Source: DASQUK01 sp035697145 | GTDB taxonomy: Bacteria > Actinomycetota > Acidimicrobiia > Acidimicrobiales > VFJN01 | DNA length: 5,156 nt | NCBI GenBank assembly: GCA_035697145.1 | Contig: DASSDL010000055.1 | Location: 1-5,156, forward strand | Direction of reading: 5' to 3' | Part shown: positions 1 to 5,009 of the stretch, piece by piece | Numbering within the stretch: position 1 is the first letter of the stretch | Layout: every line of letters starts with the position of its first letter | Position numbers and translations under genes: made by a program | The notes under the pieces: model-generated | What the model was told of the DNA's origin: nothing | What the model saw: only the letters and a program-made list of their open reading frames with translations | Databases searched by the model: none

Positions 1-340
1 GCGTCTCCGTGCCGGTCGAGGGCCCCAACGTCGGCGCACCGATCGACCGTTCTGCCTCCTCAATGCGCCCCACAGCACCGGCGAGCGCTGCTTCGGCCGC
101 GACCGGGAGAGCCGAACAGCCAGATCACGCAACACGGCAGAATGAGCCCGAAAGTTGGGGGAACGCTTCGCGCTGGCGCGTTGCCGCTGACGCTGGCGGT
201 CTCGGCCCAGAATGACTGTCCGCGCCGAGTGCTCGGCGACCGAGAAGCGTCTGCGGGGCGCGTGGACAGCGGTCATCGCACTCGCCGACGTGGGATGCTG
301 TTCGGAGACCGACGGTCCACCTTGTCCTGAGCGAGGCGGC
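1..340. other. Gene-poor left edge; no supported CDS
   Basis: I see no protein-coding gene here that I can support. Several frames stay open on both strands, as is usual at this GC content. Their translations are arginine-, alanine- or proline-rich without domain character, and none matches a family I recognise. The forward frame ending at the stop at 328-330 is open from the window edge but reads as arginine-rich low-complexity sequence. The interval may be the leader and promoter region of the methyltransferase that starts at 341, plus the end of whatever lies to the left. Its main visible structure is the inverted-repeat cluster at 201-244, listed separately. Confidence 0.5.
201..244. promoter_or_regulatory. 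Alternating inverted-repeat cluster upstream of the methyltransferase
   Basis: CTCGG occurs at 201-205 and 232-236, and its complement CCGAG at 225-229 and 240-244. The four arms alternate. The central pair is part of a perfect 16-base dyad, CGCCGAGTGCTCGGCG (223-238), with 7-base arms and a 2-base spacer. The arm at 232-236 could pair instead with 240-244 across a 3-base loop, and 225-229 could pair with 201-205. Two pairings are therefore mutually exclusive, in the manner of an attenuator or a multi-site operator. The cluster ends about 96 bases before the methyltransferase start. No function is shown. Short CG-rich dyads do arise by chance in such DNA. Confidence 0.3.
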
Positions 341-1144
341 GTGAGCGATCCTGACGTTGCGAACCGACGCTGGGCGGAGGCGTTGGCCGGCTGGGCGATC
401 CCCGACGCCCTCGTTGCGACGGCACCGGAGTCTCCGTACTTCTTCGACCCAAAAGTGTTCGTCGCGTCCGCCGACGAGGCGCTCGCTCGGAAGGAGGACA
501 CGCCGTCGGACAGTGCGGCACGCGACGCACTTCCGGCCGGGGGCAGCGTCCTCGATGTCGGGGTAGGCGCCGGCGCCGCCAGCCTCCGGCTCGGCGCTGG
601 GCGCGTCGTGGGGGTGGATGCCAGCAGGGAGCTTCTCGACGCGTTCGCCGAGCATGCCGCGCGTCGGGGGATCGAAGCCGAATGTGTCGAAGGCCGTTGG
701 CCCGATGTCGCCTCGACCACACCCCGGGCCGACGTCGTCGTGTGCCATCACGTCGTCTACAACGTCGCTGATCTCGCCTCGTTCGGGAACGCCCTGTCCG
801 GCCGCGCCCGCACCCGGGTGGTGGTCGAGCTCACCTCGGCTCATCCGATGAGCTGGATGAGCCCCTACTGGGAGGCGCTGCATGGCCTGACCCAGCCTGA
901 TCGTCCCACCGGTGACGATGCCATCGCGCTGCTCTCCAGCCACGGACTCGAGATCCATCAGCACCGGTGGCAACGGGCCGTGCAGATGATCGGAGAGAAC
1001 GACGAGGACAACGTCGCGCGTATCGGCCGCCGCCTGTGCCTACCCACCTCCCGTCATGACGAGCTCCGAGCCGTAGTCGAAGCGACCCCGCCGCCGGTGC
1101 AACGTGACGTCATCACGCTGTGGTGGGAGCCACCCAACCCCTGA
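341..1144 (+). CDS. Class I SAM-dependent methyltransferase (267 aa)
   Basis: Predicted cytoplasmic enzyme that transfers a methyl group from S-adenosylmethionine; the substrate is unknown. The Rossmann core is readable. Motif I (LDVGVGAG, residues 71-78) is the glycine-rich SAM loop. The acidic end of strand 2 is in GVDAS (91-95, Asp93). A motif IV-like strand is DVVVCHHVVYNV (131-142), followed by the strand VVVELTSAHPM (160-170). The first 60 residues form a helical cap (RRWAEALAGWAIPDALVATAPESPYFF) seen in actinobacterial proteins annotated only as methyltransferases. The frame is open from an ATG at 212, but I place the start at GTG 341. The family-like sequence begins there, a GCGAGG purine-rich stretch precedes it, and the 43 extra residues look non-coding. 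No signal peptide or membrane segment is seen. It converges on the MmyB-like regulator after a long gap, so no operon partner is visible. The methyltransferase fold is secure; the substrate cannot be read from sequence. Confidence 0.85.
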   Translation: MSDPDVANRRWAEALAGWAIPDALVATAPESPYFFDPKVFVASADEALARKEDTPSDSAARDALPAGGSVLDVGVGAGAASLRLGAGRVVGVDASRELLDAFAEHAARRGIEAECVEGRWPDVASTTPRADVVVCHHVVYNVADLASFGNALSGRARTRVVVELTSAHPMSWMSPYWEALHGLTQPDRPTGDDAIALLSSHGLEIHQHRWQRAVQMIGENDEDNVARIGRRLCLPTSRHDELRAVVEATPPPVQRDVITLWWEPPNP

Positions 1145-1526
1145 TCCCGGAATGCCGTGAACCGGCCAATCCTTTCGCCCCGTTGGTGGCCGGATATGTC
1201 GATGTTGTCCCGCCGGGTTGCGATTCGGCGACCGGGGGCCGCAGCGCTCGACCCGGAGCCTCGGTGGACCACGACAGCGGCCCAGACGACACTGGGTTCG
1301 TCGTGGGCACCGCCGCTAGGCGCACCGGCATCTTCGCCCCCGGTGTCGTGGGCTTGGTCGGCAGCTAGTCGCGCCACCACCGCCCTGCCCGTCGTCGTCG
1401 TCCGCCACCGGCGCTGCGTGCGGGAACGTCACCGACCAGGTCCTGTGGATCCTGCGCCAGGACGGTCGAAGCGCCGTGGGGGACCACGCAGAGCTGGCGA
1501 TTGCGGCAACGCTGCCCCCGGCCCGC
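1145..1526. other. Convergent intergenic interval without a supported gene
   Basis: This 382-base gap lies between the 3' ends of the methyltransferase and the MmyB-like regulator. Open frames run through it on both strands, but none gives a recognisable protein or has a convincing start. Two short stretches are mildly coding-like. One is a forward frame ending at TAG 1366-1368 (ending RTGIFAPGVVGLVGS). The other is a forward frame over about 1420-1520 (NVTDQVLWILRQDGRSAVGD), which runs into the antisense of the regulator. They could be remnants of decayed genes, but I cannot support calling either. An imperfect inverted repeat at 1433-1468 is listed separately. Confidence 0.45.
1433..1468 (-). 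terminator. Long imperfect hairpin downstream of the regulator gene
   Basis: CGACC (1433-1437) pairs with GGTCG (1464-1468), and GTCCTG (1440-1445) pairs with CAGGAC (1458-1463). A 2-base bulge (AG, 1438-1439) and a 12-base loop separate the parts, giving 11 base pairs in total. It lies 58 bases beyond the regulator stop codon. There is no adjacent T-run, so a classical intrinsic terminator is not shown. It could equally be an operator-like dyad or the edge of a lost element. Confidence 0.3.
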
Positions 1527-2345
1527 TCAGATCGAGGCGACGCCGTCCACCCACCGGCGACGGGTCGTGTCGTCGGCGGGGAAAAAGGCTTCCACCCTGA
1601 GCTCCTGGGCGGTCACGTCGATCGGGGTGCCGATCATGGACACGACCGAGAAGAAGGTGAGGACGGCACCGTCGATGTCGAAGCGGAGGTGGACGACCGG
1701 CACCAGGGGCACGCTGACGTCAGGCGCCGCGAGCAGCTCGGCAACGTCGGGCCGTGACCGGAGCACCGCCACCAGCTCGGCCGACTGGGGATCGAGCACG
1801 CCGCCCACGGCCTCGTGGCGGGCTCGTTCGAGGAGCGCGGGGACCACCTCTGTCCAGTTCGCGATGTGGTCGCGCACGGGGCCAGGCTCGATCACCAGGC
1901 GGAGCACGTTCGCCTCGATGGGCATGGGCTGGGGCGCGAAGAGCCGGCCGAACAATCGGGTCGCACCCGGGTTGGCCCGCCTCAGGTTCCAGCCGCGGTC
2001 CATGATCACGGCCGGGAACGGCTCGTGTTGGGTGAGCATCGAGGTCAGTGCCTGGTCGACGCGCTCCATGACGGGGCTGGTCAGCGGCTCGAGCGAGTAC
2101 AGAGGCGCGAAGCCGGCCGCGAGGAGGAGCTGGTTGCGCTCGCGGAGGGGCACGTCGAGCGCCCGGGCGAGACGCACCACCATCTGCCGGCTGGGTTGGG
2201 CCCGACCGGTCTCGACGAAGCTCACGTAGCGAGGCGTGGTGGAGGCGTCACTTGCCAGGTCGAGCTGGCTCTTGCCCCGCAGCGAGCGCCAGTGCCGCAG
2301 CAGGTCTCCGAGCCGACCGTTGACGACCGGGACGGACGAGGACAC
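1527..2345 (-). CDS. XRE-family regulator with MmyB-like ligand-binding domain (272 aa)
   Basis: Predicted cytoplasmic DNA-binding transcription factor. Residues 11-80 form a Cro/C1-type helix-turn-helix domain. RLGDLLRHWRSLRGKSQLDLA is helices 1-2, and STTPRYVSFVETGRAQPSRQ carries the recognition helix with the family hallmark FVETGRAQPS. RLARALDVPLRERNQLLLAAGFAP closes the domain. The rest (about 90-272) matches the MmyB-like ligand-binding domain, with the typical HEPFPAVIMDRGWNLRRANPGATRLF at 107-132. Members of this PAS-like domain are known to bind small hydrophobic ligands such as fatty acids. The length is normal for the family. The start is GTG at 2343-2345; I see no other in-frame start before the helix-turn-helix. 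The ribosome-binding site is weak. The gene is divergent from the AhpD-like CDS, 117 bases away. Such regulators often control a divergent enzyme gene and themselves, so that pairing is my inference. The ligand is unknown. Confidence 0.92.
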   Translation of the reverse strand: MSSSVPVVNGRLGDLLRHWRSLRGKSQLDLASDASTTPRYVSFVETGRAQPSRQMVVRLARALDVPLRERNQLLLAAGFAPLYSLEPLTSPVMERVDQALTSMLTQHEPFPAVIMDRGWNLRRANPGATRLFGRLFAPQPMPIEANVLRLVIEPGPVRDHIANWTEVVPALLERARHEAVGGVLDPQSAELVAVLRSRPDVAELLAAPDVSVPLVPVVHLRFDIDGAVLTFFSVVSMIGTPIDVTAQELRVEAFFPADDTTRRRWVDGVASI

Positions 2346-2462
2346 GGCCTGAACGCTACGGCAGGTCCTGTCCGGCGTCCCTTCCCTGCCCGGGAATCGT
2401 CACGAGGTGCCGATACCGCCACGCTGCACGGGTCTCCCATCCGTCCTCAAAGGAGCAACTTC
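2346..2462. promoter_or_regulatory. Shared divergent upstream region of regulator and AhpD-like gene
   Basis: These 117 bases must hold the promoters of both flanking genes and probably the regulator's binding site. The most operator-like element is GGCAGG (2360-2365) with its exact complement CCTGCC (2385-2390), centres 25 bases apart. The compact dyad CAGGtCCTG (2362-2370) overlaps the first arm. On the reverse strand, TAGCGT just upstream of the regulator start could be a -10 box, but its -35 match is poor. I find no convincing -35/-10 pair for the forward gene. Confidence 0.35.
2449..2455 (+). promoter_or_regulatory. Strong ribosome-binding site fixing the AhpD-like start
   Basis: AAAGGAG lies 7 bases before the GTG at 2463. 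It is the best Shine-Dalgarno sequence in the window. It decides the start within a frame that stays open far upstream, antisense to the regulator gene. Confidence 0.8.
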
Positions 2463-3008
2463 GTGCAGCTCGCCATCCATACCCTCGACGACGCCCCGGC
2501 CGACTCCCGCCCAGTGCTGGAGGGCATCGCTGCCGACCTCGGCCTCGTACCCAACCTGGCCGCGACCGCGGCGGCGTCCCCAGCGCTGCTCGCCGGGTTC
2601 GACGGGCTCCGCCGGGCGGTTGCCGTCACCGAGCTCGATCCCGTCCTACGCGAGGTCGCCGGACTCGCGGTCGGCGTCGCCGTGGACAACCGCTACGGCG
2701 TGGCGTTCCACTCGACCATGCTGTCCGGCCTCGGCGTGGACGAACCCGACATCACCACCATGCGGGACGGCAAGCCGCCGTCGGACCCAACCCAAGCAGC
2801 AGTGCACCATTTGGCCCGGGACATCGTGGTCGGCCGTGGCAAGGTCCCCGACGCCACGGTCGACCGTGCCGCCAAGGCCGGCCTCTCGACCGAGGCGATC
2901 CTCGAGATCCTCCTCGAGACCACCTTCGCCGGGCTCGTGGGCATGGTCGACAACCTCGCGGGCCGGGTCGAGCTCGACGGCTTCCTCGCCGCCCGGGCGT
3001 GGACCTGA
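2463..3008 (+). CDS. Carboxymuconolactone decarboxylase/AhpD-like protein lacking the CxxC cysteines (181 aa)
   Basis: All-helical AhpD-like protein of the carboxymuconolactone decarboxylase (CMD) family, predicted cytoplasmic. The family pattern is clear: an N-terminal LEGIAADLGLVPNLAATAAASPALLAGFDGL (19-49), the core LREVAGLAVGVAVDNRYGVAFHSTMLSGLG (62-91), and a second helical part LSTEAILEILLETTFAGLVGMVDNLAGRVELD (141-172). In redox-active members the core motif is E-x11-CxxCxxxH. Here Glu64 and His83 are in register, but the cysteines are Asn76 and Gly79. Disulfide-based peroxidase chemistry therefore looks impossible, and the protein probably has another activity or a binding role. The start is GTG 2463, set by the AAAGGAG site. 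The gene is divergent from the MmyB-like regulator, which probably controls it. A GC-rich hairpin follows the stop, and beyond it lies a truncated integrase gene on the other strand. Family assignment is firm; substrate and reaction are unknown. Confidence 0.88.
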   Translation: MQLAIHTLDDAPADSRPVLEGIAADLGLVPNLAATAAASPALLAGFDGLRRAVAVTELDPVLREVAGLAVGVAVDNRYGVAFHSTMLSGLGVDEPDITTMRDGKPPSDPTQAAVHHLARDIVVGRGKVPDATVDRAAKAGLSTEAILEILLETTFAGLVGMVDNLAGRVELDGFLAARAWT

Positions 3009-3034
3009 ACCCGAGCGACGATCGGCCCTCCCCC

Positions 3035-3056
3035 GGCCCGGCTCCCTAGCCCGGCC
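3035..3056 (+). terminator. GC-rich hairpin after the AhpD-like gene
   Basis: GGCCCGGCT (3035-3043) and AGCCCGGCC (3048-3056) form a 9-position stem with one C-C mismatch and a CCCT loop, starting 27 bases after the stop codon. There is no T-run, which is common for actinobacterial terminators. Its 3' arm overlaps the point where integrase homology on the other strand ends. Confidence 0.5.
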
Positions 3057-3358
3057 ACATCGACGTCCCGCAGCGAGCCGAGGCAGCGATCCACGTTCCT
3101 GCGGTGTTCCGTGAGGGTCGCCGGCGACCAGCGACGCTTCCTGTGCTTGATCCACCCCTCGCAGAGCTGACCGAAGGTGCCGCCCTCCCCCGAAAGCCGC
3201 CCGTCCGAGAGCCCGGCCTCCCAAGCGAACGCCTGACGCCGAGCGTCCCGCTTGTCCCCCGCGTCGACAACCTTCGACTTGTAGCGGTACTTCCCCGTCA
3301 GCGGGTCGCGCCCGATAGAGACCCGCAGCTCCCAACGGCCCGACCGCGACCGACGCAC
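3047..3358 (-). pseudogene. Truncated tyrosine recombinase (phage-type integrase), N-terminal part only
   Basis: About 104 codons of a site-specific integrase. Residues 8-50 (GRWELRVSIGRDPLTGKYRYKSKVVDAGDKRDARRQAFAW) are the AP2-like arm-type DNA-binding domain. Residues 61-104 (TFGQLCEGWIKHRKRRWSPATLTEHRRNVDRCLG through LRDVDVAGL) are the SAM-like core-binding domain. Family resemblance stops at about Leu104. The frame then runs on as antisense of the AhpD-like gene without a meaningful sequence. The whole catalytic domain (the R-K-H-R-Y residues) is absent, so it cannot recombine DNA. The apparent start is GTG 3356-3358, without a good ribosome-binding site. Homologues usually begin a few residues earlier, so the 5' end may also be trimmed. 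It begins 34 bases past the tRNA-Glu 3' end and runs away from it on the same strand, the usual place for an integrase next to its attachment site. The left boundary is where I judge homology to end, accurate to about 15 bases. Confidence 0.82.
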
Positions 3359-3392
3359 GGGATTTGGCCGTCTGAGCTGGTCTTTCTTCTCG

Positions 3393-3465
3393 CACCCCCA
3401 ACGGGGTTCGAACCCGTGTCTCCACCTTGAGAGGGTGGTGTCCTAGGCCACTAGACGATGGGGGC
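3393..3465 (-). tRNA. tRNA-Glu (anticodon CTC)
   Basis: A full 73-base cloverleaf reads on the reverse strand. The acceptor arm is GCCCCCA (3465-3459) against TGGGGGT (3400-3394), with a G1:U72 wobble. The D-arm is GTCTAGTGGCCTAGGAC. The anticodon arm is CCACC-CTCTCAA-GGTGG, giving anticodon CTC. The variable loop has 4 bases, and the T-arm is ACGGG-TTCGAAC-CCCGT. The discriminator is G, and CCA is not encoded. It reads GAG codons, which should be abundant at this GC content. It follows ung on the same strand and probably has its own promoter (3482-3510). Its 3' end is a standard attachment site for integrative elements, consistent with the integrase remnant just beyond it. I see no second copy of the tRNA 3' end in the window. 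Confidence 0.97.
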
Positions 3466-3481
3466 GTGTAGGGAACGAGAC

Positions 3482-3510
3482 AGGATATCCGCCGGCACCG
3501 GGCTCCCCAA
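3482..3510 (-). promoter_or_regulatory. Candidate promoter of tRNA-Glu
   Basis: On the reverse strand, TTGGGG (3510-3505) and TATCCT (3487-3482) are separated by exactly 17 bases. The -10 box ends 16 bases before the tRNA 5' end, which would give a leader of about 8-9 bases. The -10 match is good. The -35 match has only the TTG half. Confidence 0.5.
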
Positions 3511-3524
3511 ACACCTACTGGGGA
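3504..3524 (-). terminator. Weak hairpin just after the ung stop codon
   Basis: TCCCCA (3504-3509) and TGGGGA (3519-3524) form a perfect 6-base-pair stem with a 9-base loop, starting 3 bases past the ung stop. There is no T-run. It overlaps the candidate -35 box of the tRNA promoter, so one of the two roles may be coincidental. Confidence 0.35.
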
Positions 3525-3526
3525 CG

Positions 3527-4225
3527 TCAGACCGGTTCCGGTCCGCCCAGATCGCCGGGATCGCGGTCCGGAATGCGCCAGTCGATGGGCTCTCGGCCGT
3601 CCTGGACCAGCGCAGCGTTGGCCCGTGAGAACGGGCGGCTGCCGAAGAAGCCGTTGGCGGCGGACAACGGCGATGGGTGCGCCGACTCGATGACGACGTG
3701 CCGGCTGGTGTCGATCAGCGTCCGCTTCCGGCGAGCCGAGGCGCCCCAGAGGATGAAGACGACGCGCTCCGGTTTGGCATTGACGGCTCGCAGTACCTCG
3801 TCGGTGAAGACCTCCCACCCCTTGCCCTGGTGCGATGCCGCCCGGCCCTGGCGGACCGTCAGTGACGCGTTGAGCAACAACACACCCTGGCGCGCCCAGT
3901 GGTCCAGGCACCCGTGGTTCGGCGGCGGGATGCCCAGGTCGGCCTCGAGCTCCTTGAAGATGTTCTGCAGCGACGGGGGCGGCGGTACCCCCCGGCGCAC
4001 CGAGAAGCACAGGCCGTGCGCCTGACGGGGGCCGTGGTACGGATCCTGCCCGAGGATCACCGCCTTCACGTCCGCATACGGCGTCAGGTGCAGGGCGGCA
4101 AAGACCTCGTCGGGTGGTGGGTAGACCGTGCCTCGCCCCCGTTCGGTGGCGACGAACTGCTGCAGCTCGATCCAGTAGGGCTTGTCGAACTCCCCCCGCA
4201 GGACGGGGTTCCAATCAGTCTTCAC
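3527..4225 (-). CDS. ung: Uracil-DNA glycosylase, family 1 (232 aa)
   Basis: Cytoplasmic base-excision repair enzyme that cuts the N-glycosidic bond of uracil in DNA, arising from cytosine deamination or dUTP incorporation, and leaves an abasic site. All family 1 landmarks are present. The water-activating loop is GQDPYHG (59-65), with catalytic Asp61 and Tyr63. Phe74, in HGLCFSV, stacks on uracil. Asn119, in LLLNASL, reads the uracil edge. HPSPLS (183-188) carries the catalytic His183 and the minor-groove intercalation loop. VYPPPDEVFAAL and SLQNIFKELEADLG are typical of bacterial Ung. The length is normal for the family. I choose GTG 4223-4225, giving VKTDWNPVLRGEF. The frame continues upstream to 4426 but would then overlap the divergent MmcQ/YjbR gene. 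The ribosome-binding site is weak (GATGGGCGG). The gene is followed by tRNA-Glu on the same strand. It shares a 70-base divergent spacer containing a perfect dyad with its neighbour. Confidence 0.97.
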   Translation of the reverse strand: MKTDWNPVLRGEFDKPYWIELQQFVATERGRGTVYPPPDEVFAALHLTPYADVKAVILGQDPYHGPRQAHGLCFSVRRGVPPPPSLQNIFKELEADLGIPPPNHGCLDHWARQGVLLLNASLTVRQGRAASHQGKGWEVFTDEVLRAVNAKPERVVFILWGASARRKRTLIDTSRHVVIESAHPSPLSAANGFFGSRPFSRANAALVQDGREPIDWRIPDRDPGDLGGPEPV

Positions 4226-4244
4226 CCGCCCATCGTGCCAGCCC

Positions 4245-4267
4245 CGATCGCCGGTCGCGGGCGATCG
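4245..4267. promoter_or_regulatory. Perfect 8+7+8 dyad between ung and the MmcQ/YjbR gene
   Basis: CGATCGCC (4245-4252) and GGCGATCG (4260-4267) are exact reverse complements around a 7-base spacer, centred at 4256. The centre is 31 bases from the ung start and 40 from the divergent start. Size and position suit a dimeric repressor site controlling both promoters. Each arm contains the palindrome CGATCG, and GCGATCGC occurs at 4261-4268, so arm symmetry may partly reflect a repeated short word. Confidence 0.45.
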
Positions 4268-4295
4268 CGCGGGTGAGGCTGGCAGACTCCCGACG

Positions 4296-4670
4296 GTGTC
4301 CGACGCCATCCTCGCCCGGCTCCGGGAGGTGTGCCTCGCTCTGCCCGAGGTGACCGAGCGGCTCAGCCACGGCTCGCCCACCTGGTTCGTGCGCGGCAAG
4401 AAGACGGTCGCAACGTACGTCAACAACCATCACGGCGACGGCCGCTTGGCCATCTGGTGCCCCGCCCCGCCAGGCGTCCAAGGTGCGCTCGTCACCGAGG
4501 AACCGGACCGGTTCTTCGTGCCGGCCTATGTCGGGCACCGGGGGTGGCTCGGCGTCCGCCTCGACCGCGACCTGGACTGGGACGAGGTGGCCGGAATCAT
4601 CGAGGATGCCTACCGGCAAGTGGCACCCAAGAGGCTTGTCGGCGAACTGGACGCACCCGATCCGCGGTGA
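4296..4670 (+). CDS. MmcQ/YjbR family protein (124 aa)
   Basis: Small cytoplasmic protein of the MmcQ/YjbR family (formerly DUF419), whose members have a CyaY-like fold and are proposed to bind DNA through a double-wing surface. No biochemical role is settled. Family landmarks run the whole length: LREVCLALPEVTERLSHGSPTWFV (9-32), KTVATYVNNHHGDGRLAIWC (36-55), PDRFFVPAYVGHRGWLGVRLD (70-90) and the C-terminal DWDEVAGIIEDAYRQVAPKRL (94-114). The length matches the family. The start is GTG 4296. An ATG at 4182 in the same frame would lie inside the divergent ung coding region and add a non-conserved extension. There is no clear ribosome-binding site close to the GTG, so translation may be leaderless or weak. 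The gene diverges from ung and is followed, after 94 bases, by a small membrane protein gene on the same strand. Confidence 0.92.
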   Translation: MSDAILARLREVCLALPEVTERLSHGSPTWFVRGKKTVATYVNNHHGDGRLAIWCPAPPGVQGALVTEEPDRFFVPAYVGHRGWLGVRLDRDLDWDEVAGIIEDAYRQVAPKRLVGELDAPDPR

Positions 4671-4710
4671 AGGGTGCTTGGTACCGGCATTCCGTGCACC
4701 TCAGTCTGCA

Positions 4711-4748
4711 CAGCGTGGCAGCGCTGTCATCGTGCGAGCGCAGCGTGG
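4711..4748 (+). repeat. Short direct repeat upstream of the small membrane protein
   Basis: CAGCGTGG occurs at 4711-4718 and again at 4741-4748, exactly 30 bases apart, close to three helical turns. Small inverted arms lie beside the first copy: GTGCA/TGCAC (4694-4698, 4707-4711) and CAGCG/CGCTG (4711-4715, 4722-4726). The interval 4671-4764 is the only place for a promoter of the downstream gene, but I see no convincing -35/-10 pair. Confidence 0.3.
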
Positions 4749-4764
4749 ATGCTTCACTACGCCG

Positions 4765-4980
4765 ATGGCGATCACGATCTACGGGGTCTGTGCGGTCACC
4801 TTCATGATGGTGATGTATGCCATGGAGGGCCGCGGCCGGGGATTCATCCTCGCCTTCGCGCTTGGCTGCTTCCTGTCGAGCATCTACGGCTTTCTCTCGG
4901 GCGCGTGGCCGTTCGGTGTCGTCGAGCTGATCTGGGCGGGCGTCGCCCTCAGCAGATACCAACAACCGGTCTCAACCTGA
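4765..4980 (+). CDS. Small integral membrane protein, unknown function (71 aa)
   Basis: Starts at ATG 4765 (MAITIYGVCAVTFMMVMYAM). A first hydrophobic helix spans about 2-19. A short polar turn EGRGRG follows (21-26). A second helix is FILAFALGCFLSSIYGFLSGAW (27-48), and a third amphipathic or membrane segment is FGVVELIWAGVALSRY (50-65), before a polar tail. There is no signal peptidase site and no catalytic motif. The layout, and especially the WPFGVVELIWAGVAL ending, recalls a family of tiny hypothetical actinobacterial membrane proteins, but I know no function. The frame stays open upstream to 4483 as an out-of-frame shadow of the MmcQ/YjbR gene. I chose the ATG because membrane character begins exactly there. 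The ribosome-binding site is poor (a GTGGATG stretch). The gene converges on the partial CDS at the right edge through the hairpin at 4968-4990. Confidence 0.7.
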   Translation: MAITIYGVCAVTFMMVMYAMEGRGRGFILAFALGCFLSSIYGFLSGAWPFGVVELIWAGVALSRYQQPVST

Positions 4981-4990
4981 AGGCGAGACC
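4968..4990. terminator. Hairpin spanning the stop codon between convergent genes
   Basis: GGTCTC (4968-4973) pairs with GAGACC (4985-4990). Inside, CC (4976-4977) and GG (4982-4983) can close a TGAA tetraloop. The hairpin includes the stop codon at 4978-4980 and lies 20 bases beyond the stop of the converging gene. It could end transcription from both sides, although neither strand shows a T-run. Confidence 0.4.
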
Positions 4991-5009
4991 AATCGCGACC
5001 AGACAACGT

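Noticed and set aside
55..60. Perfect AGGAGG on the reverse strand near the left edge
   Set aside because: The next reverse-strand start codon (GTG) is 15 bases away and opens only a short arginine-rich frame, so it is probably a chance match.
212..340. ATG at 212 as the methyltransferase start
   Set aside because: The extra 43 residues look non-coding and family-like sequence begins at GTG 341.
125..973. Long reverse-strand open frame (282 codons) across the methyltransferase
   Set aside because: It is an antisense shadow of the methyltransferase. Its translation is arginine/glycine-rich with no domain, whereas the forward frame has clear SAM-binding motifs.
1113..1380. Short open frames on both strands after the methyltransferase
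   Set aside because: No recognisable family, no good ribosome-binding site, and partial overlap with the methyltransferase 3' end; coding is not supported.
1391..1403. GTC triplet run
   Set aside because: Only about four units in GC-rich DNA; not a meaningful tandem repeat.
1815..2462. Upstream extension of the AhpD-like frame back to 1815
   Set aside because: This part is antisense to the MmyB-like regulator. The AAAGGAG site at 2449-2455 fixes the start at 2463.
2646..4214. 522-codon reverse-strand open frame spanning the AhpD-like gene, integrase remnant, tRNA and ung
   Set aside because: It reads straight through a tRNA gene and is out of frame with both the integrase remnant and ung. 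It has no domain character and is a GC-driven shadow.
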